Assembly: GCA_036936605.1 (NCBI GenBank)
Contig: JAUPFV010000003.1
Location: 108,137,278 to 108,201,277 of the forward strand
Source: Limnanthes douglasii subsp. nivea
Lineage: Eukaryota; Streptophyta; Magnoliopsida; Brassicales; Limnanthaceae
DNA length: 64,000 nt
Direction: 5' to 3'
The notes under the pieces are model-generated. The model ran no database searches. It saw nothing but the letters and a program-made list of their open reading frames with translations, and had not been told where the DNA came from. Numbering within the stretch: the stretch's first letter is position 1; each line of letters starts with the position of its first letter. The position numbers and the translations under genes were made by a program. Shown piece by piece: positions 12,930 to 23,756 of this stretch.

Positions 12930-13670
12930 AGTTGAAGTTTGTTAAACCATAAACGCTAACTCTAGAAATCACTAGGATCAGATCGAGAAAGCTGAACTCG
13001 ATTGCGCAATAGAACTGGGAATTTGATAAATGAAGGAGTTCCTCGTTAAGAAAACTAGGGAGTTGAACTCACGTAGATGCTTAGATCGGAATAAGAAGTC
13101 TCAAATTTGAGCTCTGAGTCCTCAAACTAAATTTCATTAGAGAGAATCAGAACTTCAAGCTCTATAAAGAGAATTTTAAGCTCTTCTGTTAAATACTATC
13201 ATTAGAGAGAATCAGAATTTCAAGGCAGAGAAACAAACAAACAAACAATCAGAATTTCAAGACAGAGAAAATCAAAATTTTCTTGGAAAATTTATCTCCG
13301 GTTTTCTTCTTAAAAAAATCATATTTTGTTCATTCAATACAATTTTAAACTAAATAAATTGAAAAGAGATGACAGATAATCGATATTATCTTCAGATTGG
13401 ACGAGATCTGCAATTTATGCTTTATTTATTGCAATACTTATTTATTTATTTATTTAAGATTTGCTGTGTTTATATGTCAGAAGAAGATAAAAAAGTGTTT
13501 ATATATATATACAGAAATCTGAAATGGCATCCATGGAGAGAAACCGAGTTGCTGCTGTTGCTATGAATGCAGAAATTCATAGGCAGAATACGGATTTCGA
13601 GAAAGATAGAGGAAAGAGAGAGAGGAAAGAGAAGGAGACGTTTCTGATTTGGGTAAAGGGAAACGAGTTG

Positions 13671-14059
13671 GGTTATATTGCTATGGGCTAGGCTCGGTTA
13701 TATTGGGTTTCGGGTTTGGTTAATTAAGTTAGGGTTCGACCCGGTCCGTTTGTTAAGTTAGGGTAAATGGTAAGTTTTTTAGTTAAACGGTAAAAACTGA
13801 AGGTAAATGGTGAAGGTAATGTGGAAGCTGACAAGGCTGCTGAGATGGAATGGGAAGGGGCAATTTTGGAAAAATATTTGGGGGACCATTCTTGCACCAA
13901 AAACTGATGCCACGTGTCAAGCTCACAGGCTTCACATGTGCGGAGGGACTAAAAATGCAAATTAAAAATAGGATGGGGATGAGTTCTATGCATGATTGAA
14001 GGAAGGGGACCAAGTTGATACAAGTGGTAAACATGAGGGACTACGGGTGCTTTTTAGCC
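13671..14059 (-). repeat. Right terminal inverted repeat of the MULE
   Basis: The inverted copy of 12198-12587, about 389 bp, ending GGGTGCTTTTTAGCC. It is followed immediately by the target duplication GTACTTTAT at 14060-14068. Confidence 0.88.
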
Positions 14060-14192
14060 GTACTTTATTTATTATAGAGCGGGGTCTGCACAGTTATAAA
14101 GTGATGTAATTTGGGTCAAATAATGCAGGGTATACCTACCAAAGGTAAGTGAACGAAATATTTACATGCCAACTAGGCCGAAACATTGGAGC

Positions 14193-14234
14193 TTATTTAG
14201 ATGATATGTTAGTTTATTTAGATGATATGTTAGT
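14193..14234 (+). repeat. 21-bp tandem duplication doubling the RT catalytic box
   Basis: TTATTTAGATGATATGTTAGT occurs twice head to tail with a period of 21 bp (seven codons). In the gypsy frame this reads YLDDMLVYLDDMLV, so the YxDD active-site motif of reverse transcriptase is present twice in frame. Confidence 0.9.
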
Positions 14235-15486
14235 GAAAAATATAAATGACACCGATCACCTTTATGGCCTCATTGAAGCCTTCAAAAACATATGAGTCAT
14301 TAATTTAGAATTTAATCAATAAAAGTGTGATTTCAGTGTGTGTTCTGAGAAATTTCTTGGTTACATGGTTAATGATACAGGAATAGAGGCAGACTTTATA
14401 TAATTTGTGGCTTTGACTTCTATGTTTCACCCAATGTTAATAAAAAGGTTCAAGTTTTATAGGAAGGCTCTACCAATTATTCATGTTGCTTTTCTTCATA
14501 TAAATGCCTTTATTTCTTCCAAGTGATGAAGAAGCAAAACTATTTTATTGCTTTAAAAAGTACGAACAATTGTTTAACAAGCTAAAAGACCAGTGTCTCT
14601 CATCTAAGATAATCCAATTTCAACTCTGTTGTATTTACATAACCGTTATGACTATATTGTTAATGTCGTCCTTTTACAATTAGAAGACCAACCCCTTTGG
14701 CACGCATATTATGTTTGTAAAAATATGCTTGATGTTGAGACCATGTATGAAAAAACTAGACATCACCTTGGTTATAACACAAAAGAAAAATGAGGCCATA
14801 CTTTTAAGGGTATTCATAACTAGTTTGAACCTCCTCCCCTTATAGAGTATAGTTCAAAATCCTAACATGTGATGAAATTTAATCCATTAATATATAGAAT
14901 CGATAGATTTTGAGAATATAATCAAGAAAAACACTTTTGGAAGTTTGTTTTATTAAATTTTATGTTGAAAGGTCCTTTCATGTTGATAATAATCTAATTT
15001 TTTAATAGGTGGTTTGTATAAATAGAGGATCAAACAAACCACTTATGGAGTATAATGTGAGTTCAAATTATTTTTTCTTAAAAAGAAGTAGTGTATTAAG
15101 TCATTAGGTTTCGCTTTAAACTTTTATTAATAAGGTAAAGTCACAATTCGTGATCAGATGGTTTTATCTTGAAAGTGTTTGTAAAGTACAGTGGGTCAAA
15201 CTTAGTAAGTCATATTTATTGATAAATCACCTCCTCGGTCAGATGGAGGTGCTGAAAGATAATATTTTTTGGGTAATTAAAAGTTTTAATGTAACATGCA
15301 AATCCTTGTGAGTCCATTATGAGAAAGTGTCAAGCGGATGCAAAAAAAGGATTTGTATTCACAAATTAACCAATATCCTGATAGGACTGGTTGGAAAAGT
15401 CTATACAACCGCCACTAAAGATGATTGTTGGATCAAACTACAATATATTTTCTTGATCATGAACCTATAATTTTTCAAGGTCGAAG

Positions 15487-15582
15487 CCTAGAGTCTTACG
15501 ATATAGGCCTGTAGTTTTATAATATTTCTAAGAACCTAGAGTCTTACGATATAGGCCTGTAGTTTTATAATATTTCTAAGAA
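15487..15582 (+). repeat. 48-bp perfect tandem duplication
   Basis: Two copies of a 48-bp unit starting CCTAGAGTCTTACGATATAG and ending TTTCTAAGAA, at 15487-15534 and 15535-15582. They sit at the downstream end of the decayed gypsy element. The near-perfect match implies a recent slippage or repair event. Confidence 0.92.
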
Positions 15583-15585
15583 CAT

Positions 15586-17821
15586 TGTACTGATAGTGTC
15601 TAACTCGATCTTTATTTTGCCTTCTTGGTTAAAATAAATAAAAAATATTATGCTCCACGAACTTCATAAAGAAGGAGGGTTAGCCCACAAAACTTTGTAT
15701 AAGATGGTGTCGCTATGTGGATATTATTTCCAATGCACAAACTTTGGTTCAATGATGCGAAACACGGTCAACGGTTTCCAAATACAATTGATTGTCGAGT
15801 TGTGTCATTACAGACTCTAAGTGAAGGCATACCATTTGATTGATATATCTAGATTTTATAGATTATATACCCAAATCATACGTATTATGTAAATATTTCA
15901 TTAGCACATTCAAGTATGTTTTTAAATAGGTTAAGGCAGATTTTTTGGCTTAGATACATAAACTTTAATAAATTTAAGTTGTAAATATATATAAAGTCAA
16001 TGACGGTCGACCACTTCTTAATCCTTAAAATATTAAACACTTAAAGTTTTATGGTTTTTAATTCTATTTTCCTTAATATTCCTTGAAACACTATGTAAAT
16101 ATTGACTAAATTGATCAATGGTGTACTTTTTATCTATCCCAGTGGCATTAGAAGATTATAACGAGGCCTCAGAAATAACCGAAAACTAATGAAATTTGTT
16201 TTCATTAATTTCTCTTCTAATCTTTTATTATTAGTTTCAAATAGCATGAACCTAATATTAAGGTATAAAAAACTCAACCAAAGAAACCTCCATTAAAAAC
16301 TCAAGGGTTTGCTTGAGTTTGCCAAAAATAAATCAATTGTTAACTTTATACTACCACTAATTTATATTTCAACATTGGAATCCGACTTTCTTTTATTTTT
16401 ACTTTTGTTTATGTTTAACATGTTATCAACATATATAATTAGTAATATTTTGATAAAATTAATCGATCCAAATCTTATCATTTCAAACCAAAAAATTTGT
16501 GGTAATTATTTCAAACCGGTTTAATATTAAAACCAAAAAAAATGTTTATGTTCAATAAATAAATATATATATATATATATATATAATATTTTGATAAAAC
16601 TAATCGATTTGAATTTTATTATTTCAAACTAAATAAAATCGATAACGATCAGTTTTAAACTGGTTCAATATTAAAACCGAAAAAAGAGAATGCAACTAAA
16701 CAATTACTTGTTTGATATTTTACTTTTATTCAATATAGTTGTTTATTCACGCATAATTTTACTAATAATATTTTGTTACGTTTATTTGATATTTGGAAGA
16801 AATAAAACTGGGTGATTTCTAATACCCATATTTATATAATTTTAATTATTGTGGTTGTTAGATCTATCTAAAATTAGAAATTAGCTTAGTCCTGAACGAA
16901 AGCTATACTTGAACTATAATCTTTAGCTTTATGCAATTGACAGATTAAGAATCCCCACAATCGTAACCTTCTATCCAACCATTTAGGATTATAAATACAT
17001 CTTTTATAGAGGAAATATATAAGTAATAATCTATTGTAATTTTGATATTTTGATAACATTTTATAAGTTGTAAAAAAGTTAAATAAATAGTAAAATATTG
17101 TATAGTTTATTTTTATGATGTAGGAGTTTAAATCTGAATCTTCATGAATTTATTGTATCCCATATAAAGTTGTGTTGGAGTAATTTGGACCGCTGGCGTC
17201 ATTTTTGTAAAAATATATATATATATATATATATATATTATTATAACATTATTATATACCATCAGTAAAAACTTACCACCATTACTGACAATAATTGCTT
17301 TTACGACACAACTAGTTGCATTATTGAATAACCAAACCTCATAATTAGTTGAATTACAAATTCCATAAAGTTTACCCGAAACTAGTATTATATAAAGAAT
17401 GAAATACAAAAATAGGTAACAATAATAATCATTTTAATATAAATATAACATCGAATGATTAGTAACGAAATTAAACGTAAGTTGAGTTGGAGAAAATAAT
17501 GGTTCAACAAGATGTAATTATTGTGATTAAAGAAAGCGTCGTCGGGTTAACCGGGTGACCCACATGCAAAGGAAAGTAAAGTGGACTCTCTCTCTCTATC
17601 TCACATTCTCACTTATCATATCGTCTTCTTTCATGTGAATCCCAGCTTCCATGCATGTGCCAGCTGCTCTAACCTCCACCATCTCTCTCTCTAGAACCTC
17701 AACACAACATTCTTGAGAGAGAGGCAGAAAAGGAAGAACCAGAAAGCACAGAGCTCATCTCTCTGCAGCAAAGCTCGATTACTGTGAAGATAAATTACTT
17801 CACAAAGCACCAAATCTCTAA
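15586..17821. other. Intergenic region upstream of the CIP7-type gene
   Basis: AT-rich, no gene recognised. It contains an imperfect direct repeat (16443-16691) and TA runs near 16563-16586 and 17213-17238. The last 250 bases become more GC-rich and pyrimidine-rich, with CTCTCTCTCTCT-type tracts at about 17587-17600 and 17683-17692. That is typical of a plant promoter and 5' UTR. No clear TATA box or light-response element was identified by eye. Confidence 0.5.
16443..16691 (+). repeat. Imperfect ~145-bp direct repeat
   Basis: AATATTTTGATAAAA(T/C)TAATCGAT followed by a TTTCAAAC block and then AAACCGGTTTAATATTAAAACC occurs at about 16443-16545. It recurs diverged at about 16586-16691. The copies are separated by a TA run. 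Origin unknown. Confidence 0.65.
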
Positions 17822-20800
17822 ATGGATTCCAGAACTCGCCTTGACTACGCTCTGTTCCAACTCACTCCCACCAGAACTAGGTATTTCACTCTTCATTTCT
17901 GCTTTTGATGCTTATGAATACGTGTGATTGTGAATGCTGCATTCGGTTCATTCAATTGATTGATTGTTTTGCTTTGCGAAGATGTGATCTGGTCATCTTC
18001 GCTGCTGGCCACAAGGAGAAACTAGCGTCCGGGATATTCGAACCTTTCATTTCGCATCTGACATCCGTCAAAGATCAGATTTCGAAAGGCGGTTATTCAG
18101 TCACCCTGCGCCCCGCGGATACTTATGCTTCCTGGTTCACCAAATCCACTCTACAAAGGTTAAATCCTACATTCCTGATCTGATAATGCTTTGTTCTTAT
18201 ATATATATATATATATATATATATGGAATTCGTCTATGTGAGTATGTTCATCCGATTTGGGGTAATTGGGAATTTGTTTGGAGTGATCATAGATCAGTGA
18301 AGTCACGAGAGTAGTTATGGATGATTGAGAAGAAGTAAATTGGTTAATCGATGAACGGAATTGATTGTCTGCTACTAAATTTAGTATTGATTTTGCAAAA
18401 CTTAATTGTTTCCTTTTCTTTCTAAAACAGATTTGTGAGGTTCGTTAGCACACCCGAGATTCTCGAGAGATTTGTGAAGCTGGAGAAAGAGATATTGCAG
18501 ATTCAGGATTCTATTCAGTCTAATGAAACTGCTATTGCAGCCGAAGCAGAAGGTTCAGTTAAAAAATTTAAGTTCAGTTTACATGTATTCTATGTACTAT
18601 CAATATGAAGTGAATCTTTGAAAGTTTGGCTCCCTTGTTATATCTATGGCAGTATAGCACCAAACCAAAATAGTATATTTATAATAGACCAATCCAGATT
18701 GTAACTAAATCTACAAATAGTTGGTAACTTGACTTATTGGCTTCATTTGGGATGATAGGAAATGAGTCAACTGCCGCTCAGGACTCACAAAAGTGGCTGG
18801 CCAAAGTAAGTGACCACTATCACATATCTTGATGTTTTTTAACACTACATGTCATAATATTAAACATCTATGCTCCATATAGCCAAATGGTGAACCCGAT
18901 GGGACAATTGATGCATTACCAGAAGAAAATTCAAAGTGAGTTTTCCGTGTTATATTTACGTTGAATGGCCGTACATGCTTTAATTTAACTATTTTTTTTT
19001 ACAATGAACTGATTGCCAAGTTGGTTTTTGATGAGCAGGGTTTGTCTTCAACATGTTCTCAAGACAAGGAAGGTAGTGCTCTGCAAAGAACAGGCAATGG
19101 CTTATGCTTGTGCATTAGTTGCGGGGTTTGAACCGGATTTTCTAGATGAGCTTATGTCCTTTGCAGATGCTTTTGGAGCTCTACGCTTAAGGTAAGGATT
19201 TTTGTAGCCATTTGGGGTAGAGCGTACTGTTCTTCTGTAGTATGAAATAAGTAGCTATAAAATCAATTAACAGCTGTGTGGGAAAAATTCGTTCACCGTA
19301 AGGTAGTGTTAGGTTGAAGCTTCGGCGATCTTTTCATTGCTTATTACGAATTCAGTGCTTTTGATCTGCATATAGTTTCAGTAATCTTTTTTGGTTGTGT
19401 TGCACTACTTTCCTGTCATGTTGAAGTTAACAATCAACATTTTCCAGGAACGCTTGCACGAATTTCTTGGAACTGTGCAAGAAAAAGAATAAGGATAGCC
19501 TCTGGGTGGACGAGGTAGCAGCAATGCAGGCTCAGTCTCTCTCAGAATTGTCCTTCCTAGGAAATTCTGGGATCATACTTGCCGAAGAAGATAATGCAAT
19601 GATGAATGTTCAGAATGGCCCTGGTAACCAAGGTACATTTCTGCAGTATGTATCAGTCTGACATTTAATGAAGTTCGTCTTACTCTAGACAGGGTATTTA
19701 TCTTTTCATTCACAATAAAAGGTCTTGATAGTGAAACATTTCAATTGTTGATCAACATCTTATGCAGATGGTAGTTTGCCAATCTCATCTCCAATGCCAC
19801 CACCATCCAGTCAAGTACCAATCTCATGGCCAAACCATCTTTCACAATACATGCCGAATTTTCAAGGTAATATGTATCCTCAACAAGGGGCACCATACAA
19901 TGGATATCTTTATCAGGGAATGCAGGGTGTATCCCCATATTTTCCCACAAACATGCAATGGCCTCAATACGTAGGCGAGTCAGGTCATGATCAGGAACCA
20001 GGGGACCGTAAGGCATATAATTCATCTTCCAGGAACAGAAAATCATCACATGGTAAAAGAAAGGACACTTCTAAGCAAGAGGAGTCTACTGATCCTAGCG
20101 ATTCGACAACTATGGAGAGTGATTCAAATGAGCCGGATGGTGATATACATTCTTCAGTGGAGCAGCCGAAAAAGAAGTATGGAAAGAAATCATCAAGAAA
20201 GGTTGTCATCCGGAATATAAACTATATTACTTCTAAGGGCAACAGAGAAAAGGTAAGTGACTCTGAGGAATCGGACGAGGAATTTATTAATGGAGATTCC
20301 CTTAAGCAACATGTAGAAGAAGCTGTTGGGTCATTGGAAAGACGGCATAACTCAACTACGGGTCATCGTAGAAAACATGAAAGCAGCAAGCGAGATACTG
20401 GCAGTTCCTATAATGCAGATGACTGGGGATCTAATATGCAAACATCAAATTCGGAGGATAAGAAGGGAAACGATAACTGGGATGCTTTCCAAAACCTTCT
20501 GATGGCTGATAATAATTTAGATTCTTCTGGGGTAGAATCACTCCCTGTCCACGAAGAATCTCTTGCAAAACAGCGAGCCATTTCAAGTGATTCTTTTATT
20601 GCTGCAAAATGGGATACAACTATCGAAAGTAAATCTCAGATTGAAAACTTCCAACCCGGCCAACATGGCCATTCAAATATAGTGAGAAGGAATAATGCAT
20701 ATGAGGAGGAGCAGTTTCTTAAAAGAACGAGCAATTCAGAAAGTTATGTGCAAGGTAGTTTATCTAGTTTGGCTGGAGAATCTACTGTTATCAGAAGTCA

Positions 20801-22694
20801 AAGAGAAGGAGATTGGTTCGGCAAGCAAGCAGATACATCGGCAGATCAAGATAGAAGCAAAAACTATAAAGCATTCGACGGGGATAGTCTTATCCTTGAG
20901 AAAAGTAAAAAAGAGGTTCTGGGTGATGACTCATTTATGATACAAGCCCGACCATTAGCAGGTGATCAATCTGAATCTCAATTAAGGATGGTTCCAGACA
21001 TTGTCGAAGCTACTCAATATGAGAATGGCGCATCAGAAATTTCACGCGATAAACCTGCAGCCGCTGGTGCTTATGAGCCAGATGATCTTTACATGGTACG
21101 TGGACGTGATTCCGGAATGCAACATGTTGCCGTATCATGGACTCCGGAAGTTGATTATGAGAACAAAATTTTAGCTTCTGAAGCCAATGGAAGACCGTCT
21201 GATGCTGCAGAAAATGGTCAAACCGGTGACCAACCGCCTTCTGAGGCTAAGTGTAGCAGTGGTAAGAAAAGTGGAACAACAGGAGGAAAAGTTCCTAGCA
21301 AAGATACAAGGCCTAAACTTTCAAATGGATCTGTTGGGAAAAGTAGACCTAATCTCACATCAAGGAACAATAAACCACCTCCTGTAAGGAGAACAGCAGT
21401 TTCAAGGAACAAATTTGAGACGGTAATTTACAAAAAGATATGTGTTTTGTCATTACTACTTTTGCACTTTTGCTTTGTTTTTCTTTCCTTCTAACAATGT
21501 GAAACTTCCTTTTAGAAATTTTATTAGTCTCTCTTGGTTATTGGTTAGAAGTAATGGGTCTCAAAATGGTTCTTTTATCACCTTCATAAATTTGGTGCGG
21601 GGTATGAAACTTTGTGGTGGTTGTTGAAACTTGTGTTAGTTTCATCTTCATTACTACCAGTCATACTGACATGATTGTTTCTCCTTTTATAGGAAGAGGA
21701 GAACAGGAAGAGAATGGAGGAGCAAATGATTGAGCGACAAAAGAGAATTGCTGAAAGGAGTGCTGCTCGAGGTCTTGGTCTAGTAAAATCCAAGAAAACC
21801 TCGAGAGATAACACGATGGTCCAAAGGAATGAAAAGGCTCTGTCACCATCTGAGGAAACCAAGAAAATAAATAAACCCGTAGTCCTAAGAAGCTCCACCA
21901 TAGATCGCCTTGCAACTGCACGGACAGCTCCAAAAGATTTATCAAGTCAAACAAATTCACGCCAAACCCAAATACTAACCAAAAAGGCAAATGGGATAAG
22001 AACCGCTAAACCAAAGATTGTTAAACCGAAGATAGCTGCTGGCGTTGAAGATAAGAAAACGGGCCTCAAAAAAGTAACAAGTTCAGATGAGAAGAAGGAT
22101 CCAGAGAACATAAACAAGACTCTTTCTTCTGAGTTTGATGTCAAATTTAAGAATAATCCAAAAGAAGACACTGTAGGATTTCCAGTGGAACTAGCAGCAG
22201 AGCAAGTTACTTCACCAGCTGATGCTGTTGATGATTTCAAAGACATCAAAGAACTAGACGCTATTTCTTCGGTCGAGGTAGCGAAAGGAAACATAGTTTC
22301 GCAAACAACTGTAGATGAGAAAAATGCGGAAGAAATATCCGACAGTGCACACCAACGTACTGAAGATCAGTTGGAAAATTTCAGTGACATGAAAGATGAA
22401 CAGAAAATATTGAAGCAGTCAATAGCTTGTGATGAATTGATAAGCGGCTCTAATGAATCGACATTTCATCCAGAGCCACAATCACCAAAGAATTCACAAG
22501 TGAATATTGGCATCATAAACAGCGCTCTTGTCTCTTCTGTTGCTGATATACAAGATTCGACTCCAGGGCCAAATGATGAAAGCAATAAAGACAATGTTCT
22601 CTCGAGGAAAAAGTGGAACAGCGATGAAAACTCGCCTAAAGCTGCAAAAGGCTTTAGAAAGCTTCTTTTGTTCGGACGGAAAAACAAATATTGA
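17822..22694 (+). CDS. CIP7: COP1-interacting protein 7 (CIP7)-type protein, nine exons
   Basis: Exons: 17822-17880, 17982-18158, 18431-18552, 18759-18805, 18883-18935, 19039-19191, 19448-19632, 19768-21422, 21693-22694. All introns are GT-AG and the joined frame is open for 1150 residues. The N-terminus begins [20 protein letters not shown] and runs into [17 protein letters not shown] and [20 protein letters not shown], the conserved start of plant CIP7 proteins. Residues about 1-265 are the conserved region. The middle (exon 8) is Ser/Asp/Lys-rich and probably disordered. Exon 9 opens with a charged helix ([20 protein letters not shown]), and the protein ends [12 protein letters not shown], a typical conserved tail. 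Arabidopsis CIP7 is a nuclear protein that binds the coiled coil of the COP1 ubiquitin ligase and promotes light-regulated gene expression. Function here is inferred by family. Paralogues of CIP7 exist, but the downstream DUF1218 gene supports true CIP7. Confidence 0.93.
18197..18224. repeat. (TA)n microsatellite in CIP7 intron 2
   Basis: A short TA dinucleotide run just downstream of the second donor site. It may vary in length between alleles. Confidence 0.85.
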
Positions 22695-23743
22695 TTCAAT
22701 GGAATTAGTTATTCTTTGCTATTATTTCACGCAGATCTAAAAAGTATAGAAAATATTGAATTTGCATGAGCTGGAACACGACTACTCCCACTATACTTGT
22801 GATCATGGAGCTAATGTGTGCTAAATGACTTGCAAGAGAAACAAAGGTCTACAGCTATTTTGCTTAATAAGGCATTTGGGTGTGATACTGCCATTTTTAT
22901 ATATCTTTATTGTAATTTCATGTGAATTCCATATATTCTTGCTTAAATATTTGAGATGGTAATTTTTTTTTTGTATCTAATCCGATTTGTATAAAAATCC
23001 ACATGTAAGTGTATGTAATTAATATTCAGTTTTATATTTTCATCTCTTAGTTTTATATTGTTTAGTTATTTTATTGTAATCAGATAAAGAATCTTACTAG
23101 ATGTATATAACTAACACCAAACATCCATAATGTTAATGTAGGAAAACTGCATTGTTTAAGGAGTTCGACACCCTTTAAGACACCGTAGTGAGTACCCAGT
23201 AGCCATGTTAGATATGCAGACCTGAATTGATAGACAGACAACCCAACAAAAAAAACAGCAGAGACCGTTGGATCCAAGCAATTGATTCTGTTAGGTGGAC
23301 AGTTACTGTCTGTTCAAAAGCTGTTGAATTTAATAAACAAATGTTGTTATTGATAGAAAACGATTTATTGTAAATATAAATGCCAACAAAAACACCGACC
23401 CTTTGTTGTCTTTCTGTAATTTATGGCGCCACACACATCTAAATCCACAGTTATCATCCTCACCGACAGGTTAGGCCTCTCAAGTTATTTTAACTGGATT
23501 TGGTTTTGGATGGGTAATCACCTTTTATAGAAGGATTATGCTACCGGGTGTCTCTGGCATCCGTTAATCAACATTTATTACCTTTAATTAGGTTAATAAT
23601 GAGTTGAATCTATATTTTTCTAAAGGCATATAAGCCGCATAAGTAAACCTTCTTGGTTAATAGAGTATTAAGTAATGTTCATTTTATAAAATAATTTAAT
23701 AGTTTAAAAATTAATTAGTTTTAAAATAAATAACAAATAATAT
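22695..23743. other. 3' flank of CIP7 gene and intergenic DNA
   Basis: The first 200-300 bases are probably the 3' UTR, with T-rich elements and an AATAA near 22866. The rest is AT-rich with no recognised gene or element. Confidence 0.5.
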
Positions 23744-23756
23744 AAAGTTTAGACAA
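23744..23756. repeat. Left target site duplication of LINE 1
   Basis: AAAGTTTAGACAA is identical to 30161-30173, which follows the A-rich 3' end of the LINE. A 13-bp duplication is in the usual size range for L1-type insertions. Confidence 0.7.

Larger units (their letters stand above)
12198..14059. mobile_element. Non-autonomous Mutator-like element with ~390-bp inverted arms
   Basis: The element begins GGCTAAAAAACACCCGTAGT and ends in the inverted GGCTAAAAAGCACCCGTAGT. It is bounded by perfect 9-bp direct repeats GTACTTTAT (12189-12197 and 14060-14068). Long terminal inverted repeats and a 9-bp target duplication are the classic Mutator signature. The arms extend to about 12587 and 13671 and differ at few positions. 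The interior (about 1.1 kb) shows no MULE transposase but includes an 80-codon minus-strand ORF (12687-12929) and UTR-like purine/pyrimidine-biased sequence, which would fit a Pack-MULE. It inserted into the reverse transcriptase of a gypsy element. Confidence 0.9.
11226..15585 (+). mobile_element. Degenerate Tat-type Ty3/gypsy retrotransposon, split by a MULE
   Basis: A protease-like segment at 11226-11471 contains IDSSTNILF, where the family has VDxGSSADILF. A linker at about 11.86-12.06 kb reads EKKRTIVV, then HIREAHYP and CTWTSHI. The reverse transcriptase follows up to 12197 and resumes at 14060 with IIERGLHSYKVM and LGRNIGAYLDDMLV. KCDFSVCSEKFLGYMV lies near 14.32 kb. More decayed RNase H-type sequence follows to about 15.58 kb. 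The reverse transcriptase frame is continuous if the MULE and one copy of its target duplication are removed. Many stops are present. Lineage assignment rests on the RT and protease wording and is an inference. LTRs were not found. Confidence 0.8.

Noticed and set aside
12223..14034. Two near-identical 83-codon ORFs facing each other (12223-12474 plus, 13783-14034 minus) looked like a duplicated small gene pair.
   Set aside because: They lie wholly in the inverted arms of the MULE and are explained by the terminal inverted repeat. No family match, signal or splice evidence supports coding.
19987..22700. Several ORFs on both strands overlapping the CIP7 exons (for example 21584-21901 and 21947-22294 minus).
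   Set aside because: They are shadows of the long coding exons 8 and 9, and their composition follows from the sense codons.
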